Positions 8,507 to 18,643 of a stretch of DNA of 64,000 bases are shown here, one piece after another. The DNA comes from Caviibacter abscessus. GTDB lineage: Bacteria; Fusobacteriota; Fusobacteriia; Fusobacteriales; Leptotrichiaceae. Under the pieces are notes generated by a model. The model saw only the letters and a program-made list of their open reading frames with translations. It had not been told where the DNA came from and did no database searches. Location of the stretch: positions 62,001 to 126,000 of the forward strand of contig NZ_LOQG01000001.1 in assembly GCF_001517835.1 (NCBI RefSeq), written 5' to 3'. Numbering within the stretch: position 1 is the stretch's first letter; the number at the start of each line of letters is the position of its first letter. A program made the translations under genes and the position numbers.

Positions 8507-9787
8507 ATGTACAATTTGGAAAAATTAGAAAATTCAGAGGTATTAGTAAAAATAACAAAGGAAGCTGAAGAATTAAAAACTTTAAAAGAAAAAGTTATGG
8601 AAAAATATAAAAATGCAAAGGTTGACGGATTTAGAAAAGGACATGTACCTACTGATGTAATTGAAAAAACTTTCAGTTCTCAAATAAAAGATGATATTTT
8701 AAATGAAACATTAAATTCAGAAATGCCAAATGTAATAAAAGAAAATAATTTATCTCTTGTAGGACAATTAGAGTTAGAAAACTATTCAATGACAAATGAT
8801 AAATTAGAAATAACAGTTAAATTTGAAGTTAAACCTGAATTTGAATTACCTAAGTATAAAGAATTAGGAATAGAGGTTGAGAAAAAAGAAGTTACTGATG
8901 AAGAAGTTGAAAATAAATTAAAAGAAGTAGCAAGTACATTAAAATCATATGAAGATTTACCAGCAGATGCAGTAGCTGAAATGGGACAAATTGCAAACAT
9001 AAATTTTGAAGGATTTGTTGATGGAACTGCATTTGAAGCTGGAAAATTTGATGGATATAATTTAACATTAGGTTCTAAGTCATTTATTGATACATTTGAA
9101 GACCAAATAGTAGGTCATAAAGCAGGAGAAGAATTTGATGTAAATGTTGTATTCCCGCAAGAATATCATCAAGAAAATTTAAAAGGTAAACCTGCATTAT
9201 TTAAAGTAAAATTAAATACATTAAAAACTGAAAAATTACCTGAAATAAATGATGAAATGGCTAAATTAAAAGGTTTTGATACATTAGAAGATTATAAAAA
9301 AGCACTTAAAGCTGAACTTGAATTAAATAAAGAAGAACAAGCAAAAAATGAAAAATATGAAAAAATAGCAGATAGCTTAGTTCAAAACACTGAAATGATA
9401 TTGCCTACAAAATTAGTTGATTCTGAAGCAAATCATGAATTAGCTGAAATGACTCAACAACTTTCAATGCAAGGTATTGAATTATCTAAATTTTATGAAA
9501 TGATAGGTAAAACTGAAGAAGAATATAAACAAACAGTTAGAGAAAGAGCAGAAAAAGTTGTTAAATACAATTTAATACTTTCAAAAATTGCTGAAGTTGA
9601 AAATATAGGAGTTACTAAAGAAGAAGTTGAAGTTGAACTTGAAAAAGTAGCATCTATGTATAAAATGACAAAAGAAGATTTAGTTAAAGAATTAGAAAAA
9701 AGTAATATGCTTGATAACTATATGAGTCAAATTTCAGGTAGTGTTTATATGGAAAAAATGAAAAAGTTTATTATTGAAAATAACTAA
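8507..9787 (+). CDS. tig: Trigger factor (ribosome-associated chaperone)
   Basis: Trigger factor binds the exit tunnel and folds nascent chains. The 426-residue protein has the N-terminal ribosome-binding domain with the signature [15 protein letters not shown] (~46-60, the GFRxGxxP loop that contacts L23). A central FKBP-type prolyl isomerase domain (~150-240; [20 protein letters not shown]) and a C-terminal helical arm domain follow. A strong TAGGAGG precedes the ATG. It lies directly upstream of clpP and clpX, an arrangement common across bacteria. Confidence 0.95.
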   Translation: MYNLEKLENSEVLVKITKEAEELKTLKEKVMEKYKNAKVDGFRKGHVPTDVIEKTFSSQIKDDILNETLNSEMPNVIKENNLSLVGQLELENYSMTNDKLEITVKFEVKPEFELPKYKELGIEVEKKEVTDEEVENKLKEVASTLKSYEDLPADAVAEMGQIANINFEGFVDGTAFEAGKFDGYNLTLGSKSFIDTFEDQIVGHKAGEEFDVNVVFPQEYHQENLKGKPALFKVKLNTLKTEKLPEINDEMAKLKGFDTLEDYKKALKAELELNKEEQAKNEKYEKIADSLVQNTEMILPTKLVDSEANHELAEMTQQLSMQGIELSKFYEMIGKTEEEYKQTVRERAEKVVKYNLILSKIAEVENIGVTKEEVEVELEKVASMYKMTKEDLVKELEKSNMLDNYMSQISGSVYMEKMKKFIIENN

Positions 9788-9804
9788 AAAGGGAGCTATT
9801 AATT

Positions 9805-10377
9805 ATGATATATCCGTTTATTCACGAAGAAGAAGGTGGAGTTGAAAGAACATACAATATTTTTTCAAGATTATTAAAGGATAGAATAATATTTTTAATG
9901 GGTGAAGTAAATGATGAAATGGCAAATACAATAATAGCACAACTACTTTACTTAAATGCTCAAGATAAAGAAAAGGATATTACAATGTATATAAACAGTC
10001 CGGGAGGTTCTGTAACAGCCGGACTTGGTATATACGATACAATGAAACATATTAACTGTAAAGTATCAACCGTTTGTATAGGACAAGCTGCAAGTATGGG
10101 AGCATTTTTATTGGCTGCCGGAGAAAAAGGTAAAAGATTTTCACTGCCAAATTCAAGAATAATGATACACCAAGTTTTAGGAGGTATAAATTATTCACAA
10201 GCAACAGATGTTGATATTCACGCAAAAGAAATGCTTAGAATAAAAGATTTATTAAATGAAGAAATGGCAAAAAATATTGGTAAATCTAAAGAAACAGTTG
10301 AAAAAGATACTGATAGAGATAATTTTATGTCAGCACAAGAAGCAGTTGAATATGGATTAATTGATAAAGTTATATAG
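9805..10377 (+). CDS. clpP: ATP-dependent Clp protease proteolytic subunit
   Basis: ClpP forms the tetradecameric barrel that degrades proteins fed by ClpX or ClpC-type unfoldases. The 190-residue product has the serine-protease triad: S97 in [10 protein letters not shown]122 in [11 protein letters not shown], and an Asp in [19 protein letters not shown] (~D172). The oxyanion-side glycines are in INSPGGSV. The N-terminus ([20 protein letters not shown]) is the usual short propeptide and axial loop. It is followed 15 bp later by clpX. Confidence 0.97.
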   Translation: MIYPFIHEEEGGVERTYNIFSRLLKDRIIFLMGEVNDEMANTIIAQLLYLNAQDKEKDITMYINSPGGSVTAGLGIYDTMKHINCKVSTVCIGQAASMGAFLLAAGEKGKRFSLPNSRIMIHQVLGGINYSQATDVDIHAKEMLRIKDLLNEEMAKNIGKSKETVEKDTDRDNFMSAQEAVEYGLIDKVI

Positions 10378-10392
10378 GAAGGAATCAATATA

Positions 10393-11613
10393 ATGACAGA
10401 AGAGATAAGAGAAGATGAATATTCGTTTTGTTCGTTTTGTGGAAAAGAAGCGACAGACTTAATTGAATCTGATGAAGCAGCTATATGTAGATCTTGTGTT
10501 AATGAATGTTTAAATATTTTTGACAATGCAAATGATAAAATTGATTCTAAATCCGGAATAAAACTATTAACTCCAAAAGAAATTAAAGAGAAGCTAGATG
10601 AATATATTATCGGTCAAGATGTAGCAAAAAAGGTTTTATCTGTAGCGGTATATAATCATTTTAAAAGAATATCATTAAAAAGTAAAAAAGATAATGATGT
10701 TGAAATACAAAAATCAAATATTTTATTAATCGGACCAACAGGGAGCGGTAAAACTTTACTTGCACAAACACTTGCTAAAGTTTTAAATGTACCTATTGCT
10801 ATTGCAGATGCTACAACAGTTACAGAAGCAGGTTATGTTGGTGATGATGTTGAAAATGTTCTTTTAAAATTAATAAAAGCTGCTGATTATGATATTGAAG
10901 CTGCACAAAATGGGATAATATATATAGATGAAATAGATAAAATCGCTAGAAAATCTGAAAATACTTCAATAACTCGTGATGTTTCTGGAGAAGGAGTACA
11001 ACAAGCATTACTTAAAATTGTTGAAGGAACAGTTTCTAGCGTCCCTCCACAAGGTGGAAGAAAGCATCCTAATCAAGAAATGATAGAAATAGATACAACA
11101 AATATATTATTTATAGTTGGAGGAGCTTTTTCAGGATTAGAAAATAGAATTAAAAGTAGATTTAATGTGAAACAAATTGGATTTGAAAAAGAAAATACAA
11201 AAGTAGATCTTGATGAAAATACAATATTTAAAAATGTATTGCCAGAGGATTTAAGAAAATTTGGAATTATTCCAGAACTTATAGGAAGATTTCCTGTTAT
11301 TACAGCGTTAAATCAACTGGATAAAGAAGCATTGGTAAAAATATTAGTTGAACCTAAAAATGCACTTGTTAAGCAATATAAAAAGTTTTTTGAAATGGAA
11401 AATGTTAATTTGATATTTGAAGATGATGCGTTAGAAGAAATTGCAAATCTTGCATTAAAAAGAAAAATTGGTGCTAGAGGACTTAGAAGTATTATAGAAA
11501 ACGCATTACTTGATCTTATGTATGAAATACCTGGTCAAGAAAATATTAATGAAATCATCGTTAGTAAAAAATTAATTGATGAAAAAAATTGTGAAAATGC
11601 CAAAGGAGAATAA
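10393..11613 (+). CDS. clpX: Clp protease ATP-binding subunit ClpX
   Basis: ClpX is the AAA+ unfoldase that delivers substrates, including tmRNA-tagged proteins, to ClpP. The 406-residue product has an N-terminal zinc-binding domain with two CxxC-type pairs (CSFC ... CRSC, residues ~14-38). The AAA+ module has Walker A GPTGSGKT (~114) and Walker [10 protein letters not shown]. The sensor and pore regions include [14 protein letters not shown], and GARGLRSI lies near the end. An IGF tripeptide (KQIGFEKEN), the loop that docks on ClpP, is present. It sits between clpP and lon, so the two main soluble proteolytic machines are made together. Confidence 0.97.
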   Translation: MTEEIREDEYSFCSFCGKEATDLIESDEAAICRSCVNECLNIFDNANDKIDSKSGIKLLTPKEIKEKLDEYIIGQDVAKKVLSVAVYNHFKRISLKSKKDNDVEIQKSNILLIGPTGSGKTLLAQTLAKVLNVPIAIADATTVTEAGYVGDDVENVLLKLIKAADYDIEAAQNGIIYIDEIDKIARKSENTSITRDVSGEGVQQALLKIVEGTVSSVPPQGGRKHPNQEMIEIDTTNILFIVGGAFSGLENRIKSRFNVKQIGFEKENTKVDLDENTIFKNVLPEDLRKFGIIPELIGRFPVITALNQLDKEALVKILVEPKNALVKQYKKFFEMENVNLIFEDDALEEIANLALKRKIGARGLRSIIENALLDLMYEIPGQENINEIIVSKKLIDEKNCENAKGE

Positions 11614-11615
11614 AA

Positions 11616-13931
11616 ATGATACCAGTACTACCACTAAAAGAAATAGTATCAATGCCCGGTGTTGTATCATCAATCTATGTTGGTAGACAAATAAGCATTA
11701 ACTCATTACTTAAGGCTAATTCGTCAAATGGTGAAATAGTGCTACTTTTACAAAAAGAGCAAAAAAAAGAAGAAATAAACGTTTTTAATGATTTAGAAGA
11801 ATATGGTGTACTTGCAAAAATTCAAAGTACAACTACAAATGAAGATAAAACGTATAAAGTAATAATTAAGGGTACACAAAGAATTAAAGTAAAAAAAATA
11901 AGTTACAATAAAAAAGATGATGTATACTATGCAGAAGTAGTTAAAGTAAGAACAAAAAAAATAGACCTTAATGATTCATATTTTACAAAAGAGAGCATAA
12001 TTGATAAAGCAAAAGAATATTTACGAAGCATTGATATTGAATTAACGAATAAAATTGAATTAAATGATGACATAATTGAAAATATACTATATTTATATAT
12101 TCAAAGATTTCCATTTTCTTCAAAAGAAAAACAAAAATTTCTTGAAATCAATGATTTAAAACAAAGAATACAATATTTTTATGATTTAATTGATAAAAAT
12201 AAAGGAAAAGTAAAAATTGATAGAGAAATTGAAACAAAAGTGCAAGCTAGTATGAGTGAAGCACAAAAGGCATATTACTTAAGAGAAAAACTTAAAATAA
12301 TTAAAGATGAATTAGGTGATGAATATAATGAAGGAGATTCATTAGAAAAATTAGAAAAAATAAATAATTCTAAAATGCCTGAAAAATTTAAAGAAAAATT
12401 AAGAAAAGAATTAAGTAAAATAAAAAAATTACCTGATTTTTCTCAAGAATACAATGTAATTAGTAATTATATAGATGTTGTATTGGAACTTCCATTTGAA
12501 GAAAGTAAAAAAGAGCCAATTGATATTTCAAAATCTAAAGAAATATTAGATGAATATCATTATGGATTAAAAGAAGTTAAAGATACGATACTTGAGTATT
12601 TATCAGTATTAGAATTAAAAGAAAGAAAAAAAGACATTAATAATGATGAGAAGTTTAGCACTATACTTTGTTTAGTTGGACCTCCAGGTGTTGGTAAAAC
12701 ATCTTTTGCAAGTTCAATAGCAAAAGCAATGAATAGAAAATTTACAAAAATCAGTCTTGGTGGAGTAAATGATGAAAGTGAAATACGTGGACATAGAAGA
12801 ACTTATGTAGGTGCTATGCCTGGTAGAATTATTGATGCAATGAAAAGGGTTGGAGTTACAAACCCTGTAATATTATTAGACGAAATTGATAAATTGGATT
12901 CTAATTTTAAAGGTGATCCTGCATCAGCATTACTTGAAGTTTTAGATCCATCTCAAAATAGAAAGTTTGAAGATCATTTTATTGATTTTCCATATGATTT
13001 ATCAAATGTTCTATTTATCTGTACTGCAAATAATTATCAAGGTATTCCTGCCCCTTTATATGACAGACTTGAAGTAATTGAATTAGATTCATATACAGAA
13101 ATTGAAAAATTAAATATAGCTAAAAAACATTTAATTTCTCAAGTAAAAAATGAAACTGCTGTGGACATTAATTTAAGTGATAGTGTAATATTAAAGATAA
13201 TAAATTCATATACAAGAGAAGCAGGTGTTAGAAATTTAAAAAGAGAGATCAGTAAATTATTTAGAAAAATTGCAAGAAAAATGTTAGAATATAAAAATAA
13301 TTCTAAAATTAATGTAAATACTAAGAATTTAGCTGATTATTTAGGACCAGAAAAGTTTAAACCAGAAAAAATAGCATTAAAGAAAGAAAAAGTAGGAATA
13401 GTAAATGGTCTTGCTTGGACAGCTGTAGGAGGAACCACATTAGAAGTACAAGCTGTAAAAATGCAAGGTTCAGGACAATTACTTTTAACAGGTAAATTGG
13501 GAGAAGTAATGCAAGAATCTGCAAAAGTAAGTTATTCTTATGTAAGATCAATAAAAGATTTATTAAAAATAAAAGAAGAATTTAATAAAACTGTTGATGT
13601 ACATCTTCATTTTCCAGAAGGTGCAGTACCTAAAGATGGTCCATCAGCAGGAATAACAATAACTACTGCAATAATTTCTGTACTAAGTGGTCTTAAAGTT
13701 AGACAAGATATTGCTATGACAGGAGAAATAACAATTACAGGTGAAGTATTACCTGTTGGAGGAATAAAAGAAAAAGTTATAGCAGCTCATAGAATTGGTA
13801 TAAGGGAAGTTATCTTGCCTTTTGAAAATAAGGTTGATACTGAAATATTACCGAAAGAAATAATAAAAGATATGAAATTTAATTTTGTAAAAAACTATAG
13901 TGAAGTTTTAAAACTAGCATTTTTACAATAG
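11616..13931 (+). CDS. lon: Lon protease (LonA type)
   Basis: Lon is a hexameric ATP-dependent serine protease for damaged and regulatory proteins. The 771-residue product has the N-terminal substrate domain starting directly at MIPVLPLKEIVSMPGVV, with no extra N-terminal extension. A coiled-coil linker precedes the AAA+ module (GPPGVGKTSFASSIA; ILLDEIDKL). The C-terminal protease domain has the Ser-Lys dyad S677 (PKDGPSAGI) and K720 (GGIKEKVIAAHR). It starts 2 bp after clpX ends, with AAAGGAG overlapping the clpX 3' end. No membrane segment is seen, so this is soluble LonA rather than LonB. Confidence 0.97.
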   Translation: MIPVLPLKEIVSMPGVVSSIYVGRQISINSLLKANSSNGEIVLLLQKEQKKEEINVFNDLEEYGVLAKIQSTTTNEDKTYKVIIKGTQRIKVKKISYNKKDDVYYAEVVKVRTKKIDLNDSYFTKESIIDKAKEYLRSIDIELTNKIELNDDIIENILYLYIQRFPFSSKEKQKFLEINDLKQRIQYFYDLIDKNKGKVKIDREIETKVQASMSEAQKAYYLREKLKIIKDELGDEYNEGDSLEKLEKINNSKMPEKFKEKLRKELSKIKKLPDFSQEYNVISNYIDVVLELPFEESKKEPIDISKSKEILDEYHYGLKEVKDTILEYLSVLELKERKKDINNDEKFSTILCLVGPPGVGKTSFASSIAKAMNRKFTKISLGGVNDESEIRGHRRTYVGAMPGRIIDAMKRVGVTNPVILLDEIDKLDSNFKGDPASALLEVLDPSQNRKFEDHFIDFPYDLSNVLFICTANNYQGIPAPLYDRLEVIELDSYTEIEKLNIAKKHLISQVKNETAVDINLSDSVILKIINSYTREAGVRNLKREISKLFRKIARKMLEYKNNSKINVNTKNLADYLGPEKFKPEKIALKKEKVGIVNGLAWTAVGGTTLEVQAVKMQGSGQLLLTGKLGEVMQESAKVSYSYVRSIKDLLKIKEEFNKTVDVHLHFPEGAVPKDGPSAGITITTAIISVLSGLKVRQDIAMTGEITITGEVLPVGGIKEKVIAAHRIGIREVILPFENKVDTEILPKEIIKDMKFNFVKNYSEVLKLAFLQ

Positions 13932-13943
13932 AAAGGTAATTTT

Positions 13944-14207
13944 ATGAATAGTTATATACTAAAAATATTACTTTCATACGTTGTACTTGCAGTTATAATT
14001 TTTTTACCTACTATTTTATCAAATAGAAATAGAAGAAAAAGAATTGACCAAATGCAAAATAACCTTAAAATAGGAGATAATATTGAAACTATTGGAGGTA
14101 TACACGGAAGTATTATTAAAGTTTTAGATGAAATAGTTGAAATAAGAATAGATAAAGGTGTTTCAATGACTATATCAAAAAATGCTGTTGCGAGGGTAAA
14201 AAAATGA
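13944..14207 (+). CDS. yajC: Sec translocon auxiliary subunit YajC
   Basis: YajC associates with SecDF-YidC in the inner membrane. The 87-residue product has one N-terminal transmembrane helix (~6-24), a basic turn (NRNRRKRIDQMQ), then the conserved cytoplasmic part with LKIGDNIETIGGIHGSIIKV, the family signature GDxVxTxGGxxG. It overlaps the following amidase gene by the 4-bp ATGA, so the two are translationally coupled. secD and secF are not in the window. Confidence 0.92.
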   Translation: MNSYILKILLSYVVLAVIIFLPTILSNRNRRKRIDQMQNNLKIGDNIETIGGIHGSIIKVLDEIVEIRIDKGVSMTISKNAVARVKK

Positions 14208-15232
14208 TTAAAATTCTTAAAAAAGTTTTTTACTTTTTATTAATTTTAATTTTTCCCTTATTAACTTATACAAATAATATTGAGGAATTATCATATAGAA
14301 ATGGTACATTAAAAATAAAATTTACAAAAACTGTATCAAGTTATAACGAAACATATGACAATAATAATCCATCATTATTATTATCTTTTAAACAGACAAC
14401 TTTTGATAGTAAAAAAGTACCAAATCGTTTACAAATATCTGATAATTATTTATCTGATATATTAACAGATGGATATGAAAATAATACAAATATTGTAATC
14501 TATATGCAAACGGGTACAAAGTATACAATAGAGAAAAAAGCTAAAGAACTTATAATAAAATTTCAAGATGCCGTACATTTACCAAAAAGAAATTATACAA
14601 TAGTATTAGATGCAGGACATGGTGGTAAAGATAGTGGTGCAGTAGGAAATGGTTATAGAGAAAAAGATATAGCGTTAGATGTAGTCTTAAAATTATATCA
14701 AAATCTAAAAAGGGATTATAAAGTTATTTTAACAAGAGATTCAGATTTTTTTGTCCCACTTAACACAAGAGCAAAAATTGGAAATGATGCAAAAGCAGAT
14801 TTATTTGTCAGTATACATTTAAATTCAGCAACAAATAAAGTGGCAAATGGTTCAGAAGTATTCTATTTTTCTAAAAATCCTTCATCATATGCTAGAGAAT
14901 TATCTAAATATGAAAACAGTTTTGACCAAGAAGGGGCAAGAATAATAGAAGCATCACAATTTGTTGTTGAAGATATTTTATATAATCTTAATCAACAACA
15001 AAGTGCAAGTTTAGCGAACACAGTTTTAAATAATATTGTAAGAACTATGCAACTTCAGCGTAGGAGAGTTGCAGGAGCAAATTTTGCAGTTTTAAGAGGT
15101 TCTTTATCTCCATCAATATTAATTGAATTAGGTTTCATGTCTAATGTTGATGATGTACTTAGTTATACTTCTGAAGCAGGTCAAATAAAAGCTGCAAATG
15201 CAATTGCAGAAGCTATAAGAAAGCATTATTAA
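14204..15232 (+). CDS. N-acetylmuramoyl-L-alanine amidase (AmiC-like)
   Basis: A secreted zinc amidase that cuts the lactyl-amide bond of peptidoglycan, typically for daughter-cell separation. The 342-residue product has a signal peptide (KKVFYFLLILIFPLLTYT), an N-terminal AMIN-like beta region (~25-125), and an Amidase_3 catalytic domain. Zinc ligands are the His in VLDAGHGGKDSGA, the Glu in GYREKDIAL and the His in LFVSIHLNS. The catalytic Glu is in ILIELGFMSN. The domain has an inserted helix around ARIIEASQFVVEDIL, as in AmiC-type enzymes that need an activator. It is coupled to yajC and followed by a GerMN-domain gene. Confidence 0.92.
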   Translation: MIKILKKVFYFLLILIFPLLTYTNNIEELSYRNGTLKIKFTKTVSSYNETYDNNNPSLLLSFKQTTFDSKKVPNRLQISDNYLSDILTDGYENNTNIVIYMQTGTKYTIEKKAKELIIKFQDAVHLPKRNYTIVLDAGHGGKDSGAVGNGYREKDIALDVVLKLYQNLKRDYKVILTRDSDFFVPLNTRAKIGNDAKADLFVSIHLNSATNKVANGSEVFYFSKNPSSYARELSKYENSFDQEGARIIEASQFVVEDILYNLNQQQSASLANTVLNNIVRTMQLQRRRVAGANFAVLRGSLSPSILIELGFMSNVDDVLSYTSEAGQIKAANAIAEAIRKHY

Positions 15233-15245
15233 TAGGAGTATTCAT

Positions 15246-15713
15246 ATGAAAGAAAATATAAAAAAATATTTAATCTCTATCATATTATTTACAGTTTTGT
15301 TAATATTTTTACTGCTTAACATATTTAAGAAAACTAATAATGAAGTAAAAGATTTTAGTGCAAATATAAGCATAAACAAAGTAAATAATCAAAGTGAAAC
15401 GAGTATTTATATTTATTCAACTTCAAGCAAAAAAATTGAAAAAATGGATATAAAAAATATAAATACAAAATTTTTAGATAAAGCAGATTATGTAAATTTA
15501 ATTTTGAATAATTCTAAATATATAAGTAAAACTATGGAAATTCTTGCAATATATGAATTAGAAAATAATCAAATTTTAATTAAATTAAATGAAAATTTTT
15601 CAAATCTTGATAAAACTTATTATAAAGAATTTGTAAGATCAGTAAATATCACTTTAAAAGAAAAATTTCCGAATATAAATAAAATTGATTTTCAAATTGA
15701 TTCAAACAATTAA
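15246..15713 (+). CDS. Membrane-anchored GerMN-like domain protein
   Basis: A 155-residue protein with an N-terminal transmembrane anchor (~7-27, KYLISIILFTVLLIFLLLNI) and an extracytoplasmic domain. The pattern ILIKLNENFSNLDKTYYKEF ... TLKEKFPNINKIDFQID matches the GerMN (sporulation/germination) fold: a strand of the form vDLsxxF, a helix, then a final FPxVxkVxfxVDG strand. GerMN domains occur outside spore formers in cell-envelope proteins. Placement directly after an amidase suggests a role in wall turnover. The assignment comes from pattern reading and is moderately secure. A terminator follows immediately. Confidence 0.65.
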   Translation: MKENIKKYLISIILFTVLLIFLLLNIFKKTNNEVKDFSANISINKVNNQSETSIYIYSTSSKKIEKMDIKNINTKFLDKADYVNLILNNSKYISKTMEILAIYELENNQILIKLNENFSNLDKTYYKEFVRSVNITLKEKFPNINKIDFQIDSNN

Positions 15714-15738
15714 GGCATATTTTATAATATGTCTTTTT
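15714..15738 (+). terminator. Rho-independent terminator ending the rimP-to-GerMN run
   Basis: GGCATATT (15714-15721) pairs with AATATGTC (15726-15733) around loop TTAT, followed by five Ts. It begins one base after the stop codon of the GerMN gene. Confidence 0.8.
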
Positions 15739-15751
15739 GTTTATAATAAAA

Positions 15752-15762
15752 TATGATAAAAT
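15752..15762 (+). promoter_or_regulatory. Extended -10 promoter for yqeK-rnr-smpB
   Basis: TATGATAAAAT at 15752-15762 (hexamer 15757-15762) is the same motif as before rimP. It is placed 30 bp before the yqeK ATG and directly after a terminator. No good -35 is visible, as is usual for extended -10 promoters. Confidence 0.6.
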
Positions 15763-15791
15763 GTAAGAAAAGCAAGGAAAAAAAGGTAGAA

Positions 15792-16355
15792 ATGTTAAAT
15801 AAATATATAAAAGTTTTAGAAAACTATTTAGATGAAAATAGAAAACAACACTGCATAAGAACCATGGAAATGGCAAAAAAGCTTTGTGATATATATAATA
15901 TTGATGATAGAGCAGTAACAGCGGCATTATTACATGACATTGCTAAAAACTTAAGTCTTGAAAAAATAAAAGAATTAGTTGGAGATACTGATATTTCTGA
16001 TATTGATGGAATGTATAATAAAAATATATTACACGGATATGCAGGTGCAATTATTTGTAAAGAAAAATTAAATATTGATGACGAATTAATATTATCGGCT
16101 GTAAAATATCATACAACTGGTAAAAAAAATATGAACGATATTGAAAAAGTAGTATATATATCTGATGCAATAGAGCTTGGAAGAAAATATGAATATGTTG
16201 ACAAAATAAGAGAGAGAGTATTTAAGAACTTAAATTCTGGTATTTTATATGAAATAAATCATAAATTAAAATATTTAATTGATAGAAATATTCCGATTCA
16301 TAAAAATACTGTTGAATTTAGAAACACATTAATACAGGAGTTAGAAAATGAATAA
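15792..16355 (+). CDS. yqeK: YqeK-family HD-domain hydrolase (diadenosine tetraphosphatase)
   Basis: A 187-residue HD-domain protein of the YqeK family, shown in Firmicutes to hydrolyse Ap4A symmetrically with iron. Metal ligands are visible: the His in QHCIRTMEMAKKL, the HD pair in ALLHDIAKNL, the His in LHGYAGAII, the His in VKYHTTGKKNM, and the Asp in VYISDAIELGRKYE. I start at ATG 15792 because AAAAGGT precedes it. An earlier in-frame ATG at 15753 lies inside the promoter's -10 and cannot be on the transcript. It overlaps rnr by 8 bp. Confidence 0.88.
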   Translation: MLNKYIKVLENYLDENRKQHCIRTMEMAKKLCDIYNIDDRAVTAALLHDIAKNLSLEKIKELVGDTDISDIDGMYNKNILHGYAGAIICKEKLNIDDELILSAVKYHTTGKKNMNDIEKVVYISDAIELGRKYEYVDKIRERVFKNLNSGILYEINHKLKYLIDRNIPIHKNTVEFRNTLIQELENE

Positions 16356-18168
16356 ATATGAAGGAACATTATCAATGAGCAAGTCAAATTATGGCTTTAT
16401 AATCTCAGGTGATGATAAATGTTATGTATCCGGTATAAATACTTTAAATGCTCATGATAATGATTTAGTTGAATTTGAGTATATTACATTTAATGGTAAA
16501 CAAGAAGCAAAAATAACAAAAATACTAAAAAGAAGTACTGATGAATTTATTGGAAAAATTGAAGTTCATGATAAATTTTCATTTGTAAGCATCAGTTCTT
16601 TTTATGAAGATGTATATGTTAAAATAAATAAAAAAAATAAAGTAAAAACAGGTGATTTAGTAAAAATTAAAATATATTTTTGGGGAAATAAAAATAAAAA
16701 AGCTGAAGGTAAAATTATTAAAAATTATGGAAATAGTTCAAAAGCAGATGTATTAACCAAAGCTATAATTGAAAAAAGCGGTATAAATATAACATTTGAT
16801 ATAGATGTAATAAATGAAATTAAAAATATTAAAGACCCGAATATAAAAAAAGAATTAAAAAATAGAGTAGATTTAAGAGAAAAATTACATGTGACAATAG
16901 ATTCAGTAGATACTAGAGATATTGATGATGCAATTTGTTTAGAAAAAATTGATAAAGGTTATAAATTATTTGTAAGTATAGCTGATGTATCATATTTTGT
17001 TAAAAAAAATAGTGCATTAGATAAATGGGCGAAGTTAAGAGGTAATTCTGTATATTTATATAATGAGGTTATACCAATGCTTCATAAACGCTTATCAAAT
17101 GATTTATGTTCTTTAAATCCTAATGTGGATAGATTAGCATTTACGGTAGAAATAACACTTGATGAAAATGCAAAAGTAATATCATCTGATTTTTATAAAT
17201 CGATTATAAAAAGTAAATATAAGTTAGATTATGATAGTGTAAATAATTTACTTAAAAATAACGATAATAAGCTAGAATACATGCAAATGTTAAACAGTAT
17301 GAATGAATTATCAAAAATGCTTGAAATGCAAAAAAAACAAAGAGGTAGCATTGATTTTGATATACCTGAGATAAAACTTAATTTAAACTCAAAAAATGAA
17401 GTTACTTCTTTATCAATAAGAAATAGAGAGGATTCAGAAAAATTAATTGAAAGTTTTATGATTTTAGCAAATGAGGAGGTAGCCCAAAGATTTTATTGGG
17501 ATGAAATGCCAACTGTATATAGAATACATGAAAAACCTGATATAACATCTATTGAAACGCTTAATGCAGAACTTACTAAACTTGGATATCCTATAAAAAA
17601 AGTGAATAATATAACATCTTCACAATTTCAAAAAATAATAGAAAAAACTAAAAAATTGCCTATTTCATACATGGCTCATAAATTAATATTAAAATCCATG
17701 CAAAAAGCAATCTATAGTACAGAAAATAAAGGGCATTTTGGTTTAGCTTCAAAATATTATTTACATTTTACATCACCAATTAGAAGATATTCAGATCTTG
17801 TAGTTCATAGATTACTTTCAATTTTAATTGATAAATATATTGATAAAAAGGAAAAAGATAAGATACTGGATAAATTAAAACCTATATGTGAGCATATATC
17901 AAAAACAGAAAGAGTGGCACAAAGTCTTGAAATGGAGACAACAAACGTTAAAGTTTGCGAATATATGGTAAAATATATAGGACATGAATTTAATGGAATA
18001 ATTTCTGGAATAACTTCAAGTAGAGTATTTGTTCAATTAAATAATTATGTAGATACAATATTAATTAGTAATAAATCATCTGAATATGTTATTGGTAAAA
18101 CTATAAAAGTAGTCATTTTTGATGTTGATGTGTTTAAAAGTGAAATTTTAGTAAAGGAAATAAAGTAA
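16348..18168 (+). CDS. rnr: Ribonuclease R (RNB family 3'-5' exoribonuclease)
   Basis: A processive 3'-5' exoribonuclease that degrades structured RNA and takes part in ribosome rescue with SmpB and tmRNA. The 606-residue product has N-terminal cold-shock/OB domains (GFIISGDDKCYVSG; VSISSFYEDVYVKI). The RNB catalytic core has clustered aspartates in DSVDTRDIDDAICLE and the LHFTSPIRRYSDLVVHRLL motif. A C-terminal S1 domain ends almost exactly at the last strand. It is about 150-200 residues shorter than the Bacillus and E. coli enzymes, mainly through lack of a basic C-terminal tail and a shorter N-terminus. The stop overlaps the smpB start by one base. Confidence 0.92.
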   Translation: MNKYEGTLSMSKSNYGFIISGDDKCYVSGINTLNAHDNDLVEFEYITFNGKQEAKITKILKRSTDEFIGKIEVHDKFSFVSISSFYEDVYVKINKKNKVKTGDLVKIKIYFWGNKNKKAEGKIIKNYGNSSKADVLTKAIIEKSGINITFDIDVINEIKNIKDPNIKKELKNRVDLREKLHVTIDSVDTRDIDDAICLEKIDKGYKLFVSIADVSYFVKKNSALDKWAKLRGNSVYLYNEVIPMLHKRLSNDLCSLNPNVDRLAFTVEITLDENAKVISSDFYKSIIKSKYKLDYDSVNNLLKNNDNKLEYMQMLNSMNELSKMLEMQKKQRGSIDFDIPEIKLNLNSKNEVTSLSIRNREDSEKLIESFMILANEEVAQRFYWDEMPTVYRIHEKPDITSIETLNAELTKLGYPIKKVNNITSSQFQKIIEKTKKLPISYMAHKLILKSMQKAIYSTENKGHFGLASKYYLHFTSPIRRYSDLVVHRLLSILIDKYIDKKEKDKILDKLKPICEHISKTERVAQSLEMETTNVKVCEYMVKYIGHEFNGIISGITSSRVFVQLNNYVDTILISNKSSEYVIGKTIKVVIFDVDVFKSEILVKEIK

Positions 18169-18602
18169 TGGTATATGCAAGAAATAAAAAAGCAAATTTT
18201 GATTATTTTTTAGAAACGAAATATGAAGCAGGAATTGAATTAGTAGGAACTGAGGTTAAATCAATTAAACTTGGAAAAGTTAGTATAAAAGAATCTTTTG
18301 TTAGAATAATAAAAAATGAAGTATTTATTATGAATATGAACATTTCTCCATATGAATTTGGAAATATTAATAATATAAATGAAACAAGAGTTAGAAAATT
18401 ATTGCTAAATAGAAAAGAAATAAAGAAATTAAATGAAAAAATAAAAGAAAAAGGTTATACAATAGTTCCAGTTTCAATTTATTCAAAAAATAGACTTATA
18501 AAAATTGAAATAGCTCTTGCTAAAGGTAAAAAGAACTATGATAAAAGGGAAACATTAAAACAAAAAACAATTCAAAGAGAAATAGATAAGATCTATAAAT
18601 AA
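18168..18602 (+). CDS. smpB: SsrA-binding protein SmpB
   Basis: SmpB binds tmRNA and brings it to stalled ribosomes. The 144-residue product has the expected barrel: NKKANFDYFLETKYEAGIEL, the motif VGTEVKSIKLGKVSIKESFV, and a basic C-terminal tail (KGKKNYDKRETLKQKTIQRE) that enters the mRNA channel. It lies between rnr and ssrA, so all three ribosome-rescue components sit together. Confidence 0.96.
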   Translation: MVYARNKKANFDYFLETKYEAGIELVGTEVKSIKLGKVSIKESFVRIIKNEVFIMNMNISPYEFGNINNINETRVRKLLLNRKEIKKLNEKIKEKGYTIVPVSIYSKNRLIKIEIALAKGKKNYDKRETLKQKTIQREIDKIYK

Positions 18603-18604
18603 AC

Positions 18605-18633
18605 TTGAAACTGTATATAAAACTTGATATAAT
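18605..18633 (+). promoter_or_regulatory. Promoter of the tmRNA gene
   Basis: TTGAAA (18605-18610), a 17-bp spacer, then TTGATATAAT with TATAAT at 18628-18633. The tmRNA 5' end is 11 bp downstream. It is near-consensus, as expected for an abundant stable RNA, and starts 3 bp after the smpB stop. Confidence 0.8.
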
Positions 18634-18643
18634 CAAAATAAAT

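Noticed and set aside
15753-15794. Upstream ATG at 15753 as the yqeK start
   Set aside because: It lies inside the extended -10 TATGATAAAAT, upstream of any transcript start, and its 13 extra residues are not family-like.
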